Notes under the pieces: model-generated | What the model was told of the DNA's origin: nothing | Database searches by the model: none | The model's input: the letters and a program-made list of their open reading frames with translations, nothing else | Shown: positions 1 through 9,302 of the stretch, one piece after another | How the letters are laid out: the number at the start of each line of letters is the position of its first letter | Numbering within the stretch: the first letter of the stretch is position 1 | From: Bacillota bacterium | GTDB taxonomy: Bacteria; Bacillota; Clostridia; Christensenellales; UMGS416 | Assembly: GCA_023410875.1 (NCBI GenBank) | Contig: JAEYPH010000012.1 | Coordinates: 1-64,000 of the forward strand | DNA length: 64,000 nucleotides | Direction: 5' to 3' | Program-made: the position numbers and the translations under genes

Positions 1-113
1 TTTTTCTTCCCGGCAAATTCTATGTCGCTGAAGCTTGGCTGCCTATCCATCCCTTTATCCCTCGCTCATTCGATATCTCTATTATATCAAATCCTGGGTC
101 CGGGTGGATTAAA

Positions 114-925
114 TCAGTGGTTCCCTATAATTATATGATAAAAAGTATTAACGTTCCTCAAATCATCAACAGCATTGTTAAATGAGTTGCTCAAATAGAT
201 TAAATACATAAATGGCAAATCATAAAAATTATCATAGTCTATGTATTCAGAGTCGCTTTTTACATTCTTTTGTAGTAAAGAGCATATGGAAAATTTTGTA
301 AAGATACTTTCGAAATCATTTTCCATCAAAGGAAGAGGATTTATTTTTTTAAGTGGAAAGCTAATAATTAGTATTCCAAATCCATTAAAAAACAATTCAA
401 GATTTACATTGGCAACACCACAATCTCCATTGTTATAGTATATTAATATGGGATATAAAACAAATCTCATTACTGGGCTTAGAGATGAATAACCATATAC
501 TCTCGCACTTTCATTTAATCGTGCCGATTCATATTCAAGAAAATCAAGCTGGCTTTGAATAAAAGCATCATGTCTACTTATAGTTCTGATGCTAGTCCTA
601 ATTACCTCTCTATCATTTTCATCAAAGATTGAAAATGTTTCGATATCTTTGGGAAGCTTTATTGAGATTGGTTCTTTACTTGCAAAATCTTTGACAACAC
701 TAGAATTGCTTGCAAACTGATAAAACTCGTCCTTTAGTCCAAGGGTTACTTCACCATTATCTTTTTTTCAGTTGAAATAACTATTTGATCAACGTATAGC
801 AGTTCTGCTGTATGTTTGAGAATACCCCCGCTTGTCTTTACAAAATTAAAGGGCATAAAACATTTTAGTATACCCCCTTCTATAATGACATCCTTAAATG
901 TGTTTTGGATTTTCACACTCATCAT
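114..925 (-). pseudogene. unknown AT-rich-island gene, split by a frameshift
   Basis: Two minus-strand reading frames join into one protein of about 270 residues if a single base is added in the seven-A run (seven T on the + strand) near 768-774. The first part ends in ISTEKK and the second continues DNGEVTLGLKDEF and runs without a stop to the TGA at 114. The likely start is an ATG at 925 behind GGAG. The protein is rich in Asn, Ile and Phe and has no membrane segment or motif that I recognise. Codon use and base composition are AT-rich, unlike the neighbouring HAD gene, which suggests transfer. The break lies in a homopolymer, so it may be a real decay event, a phase-variable run or a sequencing error. 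Function is unknown. Confidence 0.5.
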
Positions 926-1634
926 GTTCTCCACACATTTTATTGCTGGCAAAACATTGTCTGTAAAAAGACTTGCTTGTCAACATCGCTATGATCTCAG
1001 ACATGCTGTCCGCCACAGGCATGCCGGCGCTCTGCAGGCGGACGTGGTTGTAGTGGCCGAAGCTCACGAGGATGCAGCCGATGCCGCACGCGCGGGCCAC
1101 CTCGGCGTCATGCAGCGTGTCGCCCACGAGCACGGTGGATTGCGCGGGTATGCCCAGCGCTCCGCCGTGCGGGGGCAATGCAGCCAAGTGTTCCGCCGCC
1201 CGGTGGGCCTTGCCGCGGCCGTGGTGGTCGTCCACTCCGGTCACCCGCTGCATAAGAGGCATCAGGCCAAAGTGGTCCACCTGCTCATGCAGATGGGCCA
1301 CTTTGCTGGCCGACAGGATGGATTGGCCGATGCCCAGCGCTCGCAGCGCCGCCAGCGTCTCCATGGTTCCCTCCTGCAGGCCCAGCCGCCGCCAGCCGGC
1401 CTGATAGGCGGCGATGTACTGATCGCTGATGGCCTCGAAGGGCTCCTTCGTGAAGTCGAAGCCCAGGCGCTCGTAATACAGCTGCACGGGGAATTCGATG
1501 ATCGCCTGATAGAATTCGTCGCCGATGGGCGGCAGGCCCCGGGGGGCCAGCAGGCCGTTCATGATGTCCACGCACAGCGCGCGGTCGTCCAGCAGTGTGC
1601 CGTTCCAATCCCAGATCACATGGGTGAAGGTCAT
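894..1634 (-). CDS. HAD-superfamily hydrolase, phosphoglycolate phosphatase-like
   Basis: A 246-residue haloacid dehalogenase-type phosphatase. Motif I is DWNGTLLDD at residues 9-17 (Asp9 nucleophile), motif II is the Ser in ILSAS, a Lys follows in GKAH, and motif IV is VLVGDTLHDAE. The second acid of the usual DxD is Asn11; this DWNGT form occurs in a clostridial subfamily, so activity is not excluded. The domain ends naturally at about SMSEIIAML. The last 25 or so residues (Lys, Cys and Asn rich) are read from the AT-rich island, so the original stop codon seems to have been lost at the junction near 985. The start overlaps the stop of the upstream epimerase gene (ATGA), indicating a two-gene operon. 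The substrate, a small sugar or glycolate phosphate, is not predictable. Confidence 0.85.
   Translation of the reverse strand: MTFTHVIWDWNGTLLDDRALCVDIMNGLLAPRGLPPIGDEFYQAIIEFPVQLYYERLGFDFTKEPFEAISDQYIAAYQAGWRRLGLQEGTMETLAALRALGIGQSILSASKVAHLHEQVDHFGLMPLMQRVTGVDDHHGRGKAHRAAEHLAALPPHGGALGIPAQSTVLVGDTLHDAEVARACGIGCILVSFGHYNHVRLQSAGMPVADSMSEIIAMLTSKSFYRQCFASNKMCGEHDECENPKHI
955..983 (-). promoter_or_regulatory. possible promoter at the island junction
   Basis: On the minus strand a perfect TTGACA (978-983) is followed after 17 bases by ACAATG (955-960), a weak -10. It lies exactly where G+C-rich sequence of the HAD gene gives way to AT-rich sequence and would drive the split gene. The -35 is convincing and the -10 is not. 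Confidence 0.3.
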
Positions 1635-2392
1635 ACAAGCTCCTCTTGGAGGCGCTTAAGCGTCGCGGCGTATTCCTCGGGCTTGCCGCCGCCCTCCACG
1701 CTGACGCGGCCGGCATAGCCGATGGCGCGCAGCGCGCCGAAGAACGCCGAGTAGTCCGCGCCGTCGCCGGGGAGCGGATAGCGCCGGTCGCCCGGCGCGG
1801 CGATGTGGCAGTGCAGCAGCGCGGGGCCCGCGTCCAGCATGCCCTGAACGCCCTCGCTCTGCTCGGTCATGTGGTACCAGTCGGCCAGCGTACCCACGTT
1901 GGGCTGAGCCGCCGCCCGGGCCAGCGCCAGCCCTTCGGCCACGGTGTTTATGATGTTGCACTCCTGGGGCCGCAGCGGCTCCACGGCGATGGCGATGCCG
2001 TGTTCTGCGGCCATGGGGCCGGCCACGCGCAAGAAATCCACAAGCTGTGCAAAAGCCTGATCCATGGGCCAGCCCTCGGGCACTCCCCGCGCGCCGCCGC
2101 TGCCGAACACGATGACCCGCGCGCCCAGCCGGGCCGCGCGCTGCAGCGCCGGGGCCAGGTACGCTTTTGCTGCGTCCAAATTGGCCGCCGGGCCTGTGAG
2201 CCGCTGGGTGCCCGGAAGCATCACGTTGAAGGCCTCCGCCCGCAGGCCGGAATCCTCCACCGCCCGGACGATCTCCCCATAGGTTCCCTCGTCCACCGCC
2301 GCAAGGCCGGAAAGCCCGCCCTCGATGTAGTCAAAGCCCGCCTGCGCCACTTCCTTCGCGCCGCGCAAATCCGCACAGATGCCAAACCGCAT
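1631..2392 (-). CDS. sugar phosphate isomerase/epimerase (TIM barrel)
   Basis: About 253 residues of the xylose isomerase-like TIM-barrel family. It opens with MRFGICADLRGAKEVAQAG and carries the family's metal-site acids in IAVEPLRP, LADWYHM and VSVEGGG, and the histidine in LLHCHIAA. The second of two in-frame ATGs is chosen because AGGAGG sits seven bases before it, whereas the first is only one base away. It is translationally coupled to the downstream HAD phosphatase (4-base overlap), so both may act on one sugar or sugar phosphate. The exact substrate cannot be told from sequence; hydroxypyruvate isomerase-type or ketose epimerase activity are the usual options. Confidence 0.8.
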   Translation of the reverse strand: MRFGICADLRGAKEVAQAGFDYIEGGLSGLAAVDEGTYGEIVRAVEDSGLRAEAFNVMLPGTQRLTGPAANLDAAKAYLAPALQRAARLGARVIVFGSGGARGVPEGWPMDQAFAQLVDFLRVAGPMAAEHGIAIAVEPLRPQECNIINTVAEGLALARAAAQPNVGTLADWYHMTEQSEGVQGMLDAGPALLHCHIAAPGDRRYPLPGDGADYSAFFGALRAIGYAGRVSVEGGGKPEEYAATLKRLQEELV

Positions 2393-2568
2393 GGTCATGC
2401 CTCCTGTCTAGTTATTCCCATTGACTGTATCACCGTTGCCGCCAACGCGCAACTGCGCCAGGGCATCGGAGCTCCAATTGCTATGGTAACTGCTGGCCGG
2501 CCCCGCGCCGGCTGCGGTATAATCAGTGGAACAGCGCGCGACCACCGCGCACCGACAGGAGCACGCCC

Positions 2569-3315
2569 ATGGAAAACCCCCACCAGTGTTACGAAATACG
2601 CAACGGCCATGAAGACATCGTAATTTTCATCCACGGCATCTGCGGCAGCCCTGGGCAGCTGCGCCCGCTGGCCGAAGCGGCCAGCGCCGCCGGTTTCGAT
2701 TGCGTGGCGCTGCTGCTCCCCGGCCATGGCGGCTGCTACGCCGACTTCGCCCGCACCCGGCGCGGCGCGTGGCTGCAGCATGTGCAGCGCGCCATCGACG
2801 AAGTGCGCACCTGCTACCGGCGCGTGTTCCTGGTCGGGCATTCGCTGGGGGCGCTGCTGTGCCTGGATTATGCCGCCCGCAAGGCCCTGGATGGCCTGGT
2901 GCTGCTCAATGCGCCGCTGCGCTTTCGCATCAGCCCCCGGCAGCTGGCGCTGAGCCTTCGGGTGCTGCTGGGCAACCCCCGGCGGGACGACGCCTTGTTG
3001 CAGGCTTACCGCGCCGGATTCGGCATTTGCGGCGGCAACCCGCTGTATGCGGCGCTGTGGGTGCGGCCCTTCTGGCTGCTGCTGGAGCACATCCGCGACA
3101 TCCGGCCAATGCTTACGCGCGTGACGGCCCCGGTGCTGCTGGTTCAATCGGCGCTGGACGAGTCCGTTCACCCCAAAAGCGCGGCGCTGCTGGAGAACGG
3201 CCTGCTCCATGCGAAGGTTACCGCATTGAAACTGGAACAATCGCACCACGGATACTTCCCGCCGGCGGACGAGCGGGCGCTGCGCGAGGCACTTCTTCAC
3301 TTCATCGCCCGGTAG
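2569..3315 (+). CDS. alpha/beta hydrolase, carboxylesterase-like
   Basis: A 248-residue cytoplasmic alpha/beta hydrolase similar to monoacylglycerol lipase and Est30-type carboxylesterases. The oxyanion region is IFIHGICGSP, the nucleophile elbow is VGHSLGALL, the Asp lies in QSALDESVHP and the His in EQSHHGYF. AGGAG lies nine bases before the ATG, and a TATAAT at 2518-2523 may be the -10. It converges on the DHFR-like gene with only ten bases between the stops. The substrate is unknown, probably short acyl esters. Confidence 0.8.
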   Translation: MENPHQCYEIRNGHEDIVIFIHGICGSPGQLRPLAEAASAAGFDCVALLLPGHGGCYADFARTRRGAWLQHVQRAIDEVRTCYRRVFLVGHSLGALLCLDYAARKALDGLVLLNAPLRFRISPRQLALSLRVLLGNPRRDDALLQAYRAGFGICGGNPLYAALWVRPFWLLLEHIRDIRPMLTRVTAPVLLVQSALDESVHPKSAALLENGLLHAKVTALKLEQSHHGYFPPADERALREALLHFIAR

Positions 3316-3325
3316 CTTCCCAACC

Positions 3326-3859
3326 CTACCTCTTCACCTCATAAAGCAGCTCGGCGAACTGGCCATGGCGCCGGATGTCCGTCAGGCGCAGCTCCGCGGC
3401 ATAATCGCCGCTCTGGAACAAGGGGATGCCCCGGCCCAACAGCACCGGCGCGATGTTGATCACGATCTCGTCCACGAGCCCGGCCTGCAAGAAATCCACC
3501 AACACGCCGCCGCCGCCGACCATCCATATTTTCTTTCCCTCTCGGGCCTGCAGCCGGGCGGTCAAAGCCGCCGCGTCTTCGCCCACGTAGGTCACATATC
3601 CGTCGTTGCCCGTTCGGTTGCGGGAGAACACATAACATTCCTTGCCCGCATAGGGAAAGCGCCCCTGCTCTTGCTCCATGATCCAGTCGTAGGTTCTGCG
3701 GCCCATGATCACGGTGTCCACGGTGTCGTAGAAGGCCCCGTACCCGTTGTCTCCTTCTCCTTCCACGCGGAACAGCCATTCCAGCGAATCATCTTCGGTG
3801 GCGATGTAGCCGTCCAGGCTGGCGGCGATGTACAGGATCACGCTGCGCTTTTGTGCCAT
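3326..3859 (-). CDS. dihydrofolate reductase-family protein (RibD C-terminal domain)
   Basis: A 177-residue protein of the DHFR/RibD-C fold, usually called YyaP/YwjB-like. Typical features are ILYIAASLDGYIA at the N-terminus, VIMGRRTYDWIM (NADPH-binding region), the glycine-rich WMVGGGGVLVDFL and EIVINIAPVLLGRG. These proteins bind NADPH and reduce unknown substrates; they are distinct from the folate enzyme FolA. AAAGGAG precedes the ATG. It is monocistronic and convergent with the hydrolase gene. Confidence 0.85.
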   Translation of the reverse strand: MAQKRSVILYIAASLDGYIATEDDSLEWLFRVEGEGDNGYGAFYDTVDTVIMGRRTYDWIMEQEQGRFPYAGKECYVFSRNRTGNDGYVTYVGEDAAALTARLQAREGKKIWMVGGGGVLVDFLQAGLVDEIVINIAPVLLGRGIPLFQSGDYAAELRLTDIRRHGQFAELLYEVKR

Positions 3860-4130
3860 TGGTTTCTCCTTTGTGCTTTTGTGGGTTCCTTATCATACAA
3901 CAAAAGCCGACGGCGGTCATCTTCAACTTGTTCCGTTGAAAACTTGGCGGGTTTTGTGATAAGATGGGCGCAGGAGCACATAAGCTTTGATCCAGGGATA
4001 CAATGTATTCAGCAAGGAAAATGATCCGGTTGGGTGCTGGGCAAGATCAACGAAGGTCGCTGAAAAGGCCAATATCTAAGATTTCGTTATTTTTTCCAAC
4101 CAATCTGGGCTCACAGGGCAATAACTAACA

Positions 4131-4159
4131 TCGACAAAGTACAAAAAAACAGGTATAAT
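4131..4159 (+). promoter_or_regulatory. sigma-A promoter of rpsU
   Basis: TCGACA (4131-4136), a 17-base spacer, and TATAAT (4154-4159) lie 69 bases before the rpsU start. The rest of the gap from 3860 holds no gene that I can support; it is divergent upstream sequence for the DHFR-like gene and for rpsU. Confidence 0.75.
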
Positions 4160-4227
4160 GGATTCATGTTTATCCGCAGTGTGCACAAGGCATGGATGCG
4201 GTAACCATAAATGAAAGGGGGGTTATC

Positions 4228-4410
4228 GTGTCTGAGGTTCGTGTCGGCAAAGATGAGTCGCTGGAAAGCGCACTGAAGCGTTTCAAGCGCAAATGCCAGA
4301 ATAGCGGCATTTTGAAGGAAGTACGCAGGCGGGAGCACTATGAGAAGCCCAGCGTGCGCCGCAAGATGAAGGCGCTGGAAGCCAGAAAGAAATCCAAGAA
4401 ATCAAGGTAA
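4228..4410 (+). CDS. rpsU: 30S ribosomal protein S21
   Basis: A 60-residue basic protein matching bS21 over its length: [38 protein letters not shown], then a lysine/arginine-rich tail. It binds the 30S subunit near the anti-Shine-Dalgarno end of 16S rRNA and helps initiation. The start is a GTG behind a GAAAGGGGGG Shine-Dalgarno sequence; the in-frame ATG further upstream is not needed. It has its own promoter and its own terminator, so it is monocistronic here rather than grouped with yqeY or dnaG. Confidence 0.95.
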   Translation: MSEVRVGKDESLESALKRFKRKCQNSGILKEVRRREHYEKPSVRRKMKALEARKKSKKSR

Positions 4411-4414
4411 AATG

Positions 4415-4443
4415 AAAACCCGGCCGATTTTCGGTCGGGTTTT
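4415..4443 (+). terminator. rho-independent terminator of rpsU
   Basis: A 13-bp inverted repeat (AAAACCCGGCCGA against TCGGTCGGGTTTT, one G-U pair) with a three-base loop, starting four bases after the stop codon. Confidence 0.9.
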
Positions 4444-4490
4444 CCATTTCGTGGAGATGGATGAATCATGATAGCACTTTCCTAAAAGTT

Positions 4491-7181
4491 CTACAAATTA
4501 TTACGTCCGCCCTTTTTGGGCTTTCTTATTATCGTAACATGATCCATCTCAACATTATCACCTTTAAATTCTCCAATTACTGCGGAGTACGGCTTGGCAT
4601 CCGATGAAAAAAGAGACGATTTATATATTTCGGCTAAGTCACACTTCCAGGCCTCCGAAATTGCTTCAATTACCAGTCCTTCAAGACTTCTTGTGTTAAA
4701 TTTATAGTGGAAGTCATAGTGGTGATTATGCCTTTCGTTCAACCCTTCTTCTTCTTCTTTGGGCCATTCTATTGCATAATCTGTTGTTCTCATTACACCT
4801 GGAATTCCCATATCTACGTAAAGCACATTACTATTAAGATTTATTGTACATTTTGTTTCGCGTTCATAATTTTCAATAGCCGCATCTTGAACAATAATCA
4901 TTTCTGTATCTATGTCTCTTGAATACTCTACTATATCAAAATAATTAACAGCCTTCCTCAAATGATTATATGCAATAAACAGTTTTTCAGTATGTCCATA
5001 TAAAGCCCTTACAATGCCTGAAGTATTGATCTGTATTTCTTCCCTTATTTCACACCTAGATAGTTTCGATACTTGGCCTTTAATCCATCTTTGTAATTCT
5101 TCTTTGGTAAGAATAGGAACTGCATTGTCTCTTGCTGCTCTTACACTATAACCCTTCAAGACTCCAAAAACACCCGCTAACTGTGTTGCCTTGAATCCTC
5201 CGACAGTAATAATTCCTCCTTCTACCATCAAATCCAGATTATCATGTATTTTCCGAGATCTTAGCAGTGCTGCACGCCCAATCACATTCCCGTGCTCATC
5301 ATATATAAGCTCTACATTCTTAATCAGAGCATCCAGAATATTTTTATGTTTTGTTTCGATGTTCTTAAAACCCTCCTTTCCAATTATCCTTTTGAGAAAA
5401 CGCTTGGGTGAAATAGAAATCCAATCATTTGCCCTAATTATTTGTTTTTCGCCTTTGTTCTCACACAAAAATATATTGCAGTCTATTGTAGGGCATAAAT
5501 CTTCAATAAGTTCGCTGTATGTTATTTTCTCTCTTATGTGACCTAAATTTATTATTTTCTCAAATATATCTTCCCTTGCCCATATGCGCACCTTTGTGCC
5601 TCCATTGCGTATATATTCAAACTCATTAGCATTTCTCAATATTGGTCTCGTATGAGCTCCACCTGTGAACTCTAGAATTAGTGTTTCCTTTCGGCCTTTA
5701 TCAAATCTATTCGTTGTTACTCTAATTTTATCCCCCCACATAAAAAGAGAGAAAAAGCCTACTCCATATTTACCTGTCGGCTTGAAATTATTCGCCTCCA
5801 GGCCAGGGAATTCCAAGTGCATTAATTCAGTACCCCAAAAAGATTCGCCAAAATCAAGGAAAGGCCCCGTCAAGACATTGGAAGACATTCCTATGCCATT
5901 ATCTGCGACTTCAATGTATTTTCCAAATTCATCCTCACCAATTCGTATTTTAATATCACCAAACTCAGCGCTCTCAACTTCCAGTGATCTTCGTGCCCTT
6001 ATAGCGTCTGAAGCATTCTGTATTAATTCTCTGAGCGGTACAATTGGATTATTTCCATACAGCTGGCTTCCTCCGATACTATTAACAAGCTTTGCAACAT
6101 TGCCAACCCGAATCTGTGTATCGACCGGCTGCCAACCAACTACAGTAATAAGCTTCGATAGACTTTTTGTATTCTCAATTGAGGTGACACCAATAACCTT
6201 CAGAGATTGGTATTGCCGACTAGAGAGAAGGGCGTCAACTTCTCTTAGCTCATTATCTATCATTCTGAGTGTATCATAACATAGCCACCAAGGGTTAATC
6301 TCCTCAATAGAAAATGGTGACATAGATGTAAAGACTAACCGGTTTTTTTCAACGCGCGGCTTATAGAGTTTCTCCTGGAATTCCCAATGCGTGCTAGAGC
6401 TAGTTGTAGGTTTTCTCAGAATTCGAAGAAATGTAGGTGCTCGTCTATCGTCGATTTGAATTGCATCTGCTATTCTAAGAATACATGCGAGCTTAAGTGT
6501 ATCGATTCCCCAAGACGATGGAAAACTACTTAATGCGCCGAGCGAAGGCGTTAGCTTTTCTGCTAAATCATCCACTCTCCACCAATGACTATAGGCTATT
6601 ATTCCAATGACATTTCCCAATGAATTTCTTAATTCCGCATTATCAATAAGGAATGTATCTTCATCTTTATCATTTTTCCATGATATTTTGCTCATCTCTG
6701 CAGCTCTTTGGGCATGTAAAAGCCTCAATGTTTTTTCTGTAGCATATTGCTCAATCTCTTGGCTTAAATTATTTACATTAATATATTCATCTTTGTTTTT
6801 CTCTTTTTGCAATGCAACCGCAGTATCTATCCAAATCTGTTGCTTTTTTATTTCATCCATTCCACCTGGATAGGCAGCCAAAGCCATGCCCAGATCATGA
6901 AGCAAAAAAGCTCCACCCAAAACAAACGCCTCGGCAGGATTTATATCATAACCATCAGGAATTAAAAGCTCTGCTGTATCCCATAAAGCATCTATATGGG
7001 TAATGTCGTGAACTGTATAGTCCGGTAATATACGAGCAATCTCATTGGCAAGGAATATGGCTTTTTGCCTAAAATTTATGAATTCTACTCGTAGAAATTC
7101 TCTTTGTATCTCATGGGTGTCAGAACCAGATTGTTTTGCTAATGTTTTCTGCCAAACAGTGCTTTGCTGATAGCTTATCAT
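4491..7181 (-). CDS. HD-domain + HSP90-like ATPase protein, candidate conflict/defence factor
   Basis: An 896-residue two-module protein. Residues 30-320 hold an HD phosphohydrolase-like domain: H58-D59 and H62 in VHDITHIDALW, H95-D96 in LLHDLGMAL, H199 in AYSHWW and D239 in LRIADAIQID. Residues 350-600 hold a GHKL ATPase of the HSP90 type: N-box RELIQNASDAIRAR (E385, N389), DNGIGM (D427-M432) and the lid motif GKYGVGFFS (470-478). The C-terminal 290 residues match nothing I recognise. It differs from the chaperone HtpG by the N-terminal HD domain. Proteins with an HD domain next to an HSP90-like ATPase have been proposed as biological-conflict (immune) components; that role here is inferred. 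The gene is AT-rich, stands alone and sits between the rpsU terminator and the fucI terminator, as expected for an insert. Confidence 0.8.
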   Translation of the reverse strand: MISYQQSTVWQKTLAKQSGSDTHEIQREFLRVEFINFRQKAIFLANEIARILPDYTVHDITHIDALWDTAELLIPDGYDINPAEAFVLGGAFLLHDLGMALAAYPGGMDEIKKQQIWIDTAVALQKEKNKDEYINVNNLSQEIEQYATEKTLRLLHAQRAAEMSKISWKNDKDEDTFLIDNAELRNSLGNVIGIIAYSHWWRVDDLAEKLTPSLGALSSFPSSWGIDTLKLACILRIADAIQIDDRRAPTFLRILRKPTTSSSTHWEFQEKLYKPRVEKNRLVFTSMSPFSIEEINPWWLCYDTLRMIDNELREVDALLSSRQYQSLKVIGVTSIENTKSLSKLITVVGWQPVDTQIRVGNVAKLVNSIGGSQLYGNNPIVPLRELIQNASDAIRARRSLEVESAEFGDIKIRIGEDEFGKYIEVADNGIGMSSNVLTGPFLDFGESFWGTELMHLEFPGLEANNFKPTGKYGVGFFSLFMWGDKIRVTTNRFDKGRKETLILEFTGGAHTRPILRNANEFEYIRNGGTKVRIWAREDIFEKIINLGHIREKITYSELIEDLCPTIDCNIFLCENKGEKQIIRANDWISISPKRFLKRIIGKEGFKNIETKHKNILDALIKNVELIYDEHGNVIGRAALLRSRKIHDNLDLMVEGGIITVGGFKATQLAGVFGVLKGYSVRAARDNAVPILTKEELQRWIKGQVSKLSRCEIREEIQINTSGIVRALYGHTEKLFIAYNHLRKAVNYFDIVEYSRDIDTEMIIVQDAAIENYERETKCTINLNSNVLYVDMGIPGVMRTTDYAIEWPKEEEEGLNERHNHHYDFHYKFNTRSLEGLVIEAISEAWKCDLAEIYKSSLFSSDAKPYSAVIGEFKGDNVEMDHVTIIRKPKKGGRNNL

Positions 7182-7224
7182 TAAAATCCTTCTCCCTATT
7201 ACCCATATACTTATAGCAGATGCT

Positions 7225-7230
7225 ATTATA
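7225..7230 (-). promoter_or_regulatory. -10 box for the HD-HSP90-like gene
   Basis: A perfect TATAAT on the minus strand lies 44 bases before the ATG. The -35 position (CAACAA at 17-base spacing) is poor. Nothing else supportable is seen between this site and the fucI terminator. Confidence 0.4.
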
Positions 7231-7352
7231 CTACATTTTTTTATAGATTGTTGTGCTTGCTTGATATGGGCCCATCGGTTAGTAGATCACATGCGATAGC
7301 TAGGGCATGAAATACAAAACATCCAATCGTGATAAAATCAAGTGGAATATGC

Positions 7353-7389
7353 AAAATCGCCCGCAGTCACAGCGACTGCGGACGATTTT
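7353..7389 (-). terminator. terminator of fucI
   Basis: An inverted repeat of about 16 bp (AAAATCGTCCGCAGTC against GACTGCGGGCGATTTT on the minus strand, one mismatch) starts 12 bases past the fucI stop. Its outline resembles hairpin I of repeat family B described below. Confidence 0.8.
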
Positions 7390-7400
7390 ACTAACGCTTC

Positions 7401-9209
7401 TTACTTGTACTTCTTCAAACTGCCGTACAGCGGGCCGTAGGCCTGGCAGGCGCGGTAATCCGCTCCTTCCAGGTCGGCGGTGCCGAAGCTGGCCCACGCC
7501 GACGGGCGGTACACCTGTGCATCGGCCACGTTGTGCATGGAAACCGGGATGCGCAGCATGGCCGCCAGCGCGATCAGGTCCGCGCCGATGTGGCCGTAGC
7601 TGAACGCGCCGTGGTTGGCGCCCCAGTTGGCCATCACCGAGTAGACATCGGCAAAGGCGCCCTGGCCGGTGAGCCGCGGGGCGAACCACGTCGTGGGCCA
7701 GCTGGGGTCCGTACGCAGGTTCAGCGTCTGGTGCATGTCGGTGGGCAGCTCCACTGTGTAGCCCTCGGCGATCTGCAGCACCGGGCCCAGGCCTTTTACG
7801 AGGTTCAGGCGGCTCATCGTGACCGGCATGCCGCCGCGGGTCGTGAAAAGCGACGAATAGCCGCCGCCGCGGAAATAGCCCAGGTTGCCGTAGCACCACT
7901 GGGTGTTGTCCAGGCAATCCTTGGCCTCGGCGTCGGACACCTCCCACCAGGGCTTGATGGCCGGCTGCCCGCCGATGCTCTGGCGGCCGGAGCCGTCCAG
8001 CGCCGCCGCGCCGGAGTTGATCAGGTGGATGATGCCGTCCTTGGCCTGGCCGGTCAGTTCCTTTCCGGTCACGCGCTTCACGGCGTCGGGGGACCAATAG
8101 GTGCGCACGTCGGCGAACACCTGGGCGCTGCCGCTGAGCAGGTGGCCAAACAGCATGGCCATGCCGTTGAGGCAGTCGTTCTCGGTGGCCACGACGTAGG
8201 GCTGGCGCACGCCGTCCCAATCGAAGGAGGAGTTCAGCATGGCCTCCAGGAAGTCTCCGTTGGTCATGAAGTCCGTCCAATGGCGCTGGCCCTGGAAGCC
8301 CGAGGCGATGGCGTTGTGGCCCAGGGCCTCCTCGCCGAAGCCGGCGGCCTTGAGGGCCGGGTTTCCGACCATCAGGTCGCGCACAATCAGCGCCATCTTG
8401 ACGCAAACTTCCCAGGTTTCATCCTTCTTCTGTTGGCTGTGCTGCTTGTCCGGCGCGTTGAAATCCGGGCCGATCTTGCAGTTGGCCTGCACCCACGCGT
8501 AGGCGCGGTCATACTCCGCCTTGTCGAAGATGTCCTGCTCCAGGCGTCGCTTCACTTCGGACATGTCCACCGCTTCCACGCGCATGCCCAGGTAGTCCTC
8601 AAAGAAATCCGGCACGACGATGGAGCCGGCGATGCCCATGGACGTGCCGCCCACCGACAGATAGCTCTTGCCGCGCATCCACGCCACGGCCAGGCCGCCG
8701 CGTACGAAGCGCAGTATCTTCTGGGCCACGTCCTCGGGGATCGTCGTATCGGTGCTGTCCTGCACGTCATGGCCGTAGATGGAGAAGGCCGGCAGGCCTT
8801 TCATGTTGTGGGCGGCCAGTACAGCGGCCAGATACACGGCGCCGGGGCGTTCGGTGCCGTTGAAGCCCCACACGGCCTTGGGCGTGGAAGGGTCCATGTC
8901 CATGGTCTCGGAGCCGTAGCACCAGCACGGCGTCACCGTGAGGCTGACGCCCACACCGGCGCGGGCGAACTTCTCGGCGCATGCGGCGGCCTCGGCCACG
9001 CCGCCAATCGTCGTGTCGGCGATCACGCACTCCACGGGGGCGCCGCTCGGGTGGCGGAGATTTTCGCTGATGAGTCGCGCGGCGGCCTGGGCCATGGCCA
9101 TGGTCTGGCCTTCCAGGGATTCGCGGACGCCGTTGAGACGGCCGTCGATCGTGGGCCGGATGCCCACCTTGGGCGGCTGTCCGGGGAAGCGGTTGGCGGG
9201 CTGTTTCAA
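7401..9209 (-). CDS. fucI: L-fucose isomerase
   Basis: A 602-residue L-fucose isomerase, close to the usual 590. It interconverts L-fucose and L-fuculose (also D-arabinose/ribulose) with Mn2+ in the cytoplasm. [19 protein letters not shown] near the N-terminus is a family signature. The metal-site acids are the Glu in [13 protein letters not shown] and the Asp in [13 protein letters not shown], and the His is in [12 protein letters not shown]. The start is taken as TTG at 9209 because AAGGAGG lies nine bases before it; the open frame reaches further upstream but has no ribosome site there. Fuculokinase, aldolase and transporter genes are absent next to it. The promoter is flanked by operator-like palindromes, suggesting LacI-type repression. 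Confidence 0.93.
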   Translation of the reverse strand: MKQPANRFPGQPPKVGIRPTIDGRLNGVRESLEGQTMAMAQAAARLISENLRHPSGAPVECVIADTTIGGVAEAAACAEKFARAGVGVSLTVTPCWCYGSETMDMDPSTPKAVWGFNGTERPGAVYLAAVLAAHNMKGLPAFSIYGHDVQDSTDTTIPEDVAQKILRFVRGGLAVAWMRGKSYLSVGGTSMGIAGSIVVPDFFEDYLGMRVEAVDMSEVKRRLEQDIFDKAEYDRAYAWVQANCKIGPDFNAPDKQHSQQKKDETWEVCVKMALIVRDLMVGNPALKAAGFGEEALGHNAIASGFQGQRHWTDFMTNGDFLEAMLNSSFDWDGVRQPYVVATENDCLNGMAMLFGHLLSGSAQVFADVRTYWSPDAVKRVTGKELTGQAKDGIIHLINSGAAALDGSGRQSIGGQPAIKPWWEVSDAEAKDCLDNTQWCYGNLGYFRGGGYSSLFTTRGGMPVTMSRLNLVKGLGPVLQIAEGYTVELPTDMHQTLNLRTDPSWPTTWFAPRLTGQGAFADVYSVMANWGANHGAFSYGHIGADLIALAAMLRIPVSMHNVADAQVYRPSAWASFGTADLEGADYRACQAYGPLYGSLKKYK

Positions 9210-9302
9210 AGTCTTGCGCCTCCTTATCGCGGCGGCAAATCGTTGCCGCTGCAAAGTTGATTGGGTCAAAGAATGCATATCATTCCTCGACCGGGGCAAA
9301 GC

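Noticed and set aside
816..1718. 300-codon plus-strand frame opposite the HAD gene
   Set aside because: Shadow of the minus-strand HAD and epimerase genes in G+C-rich DNA; composition rich in Arg, Ala and His and no ribosome site.
7300..8406. 368-codon minus-strand frame inside fucI
   Set aside because: Shifted frame of fucI with Arg/Pro-rich composition; fucI itself is unmistakable.
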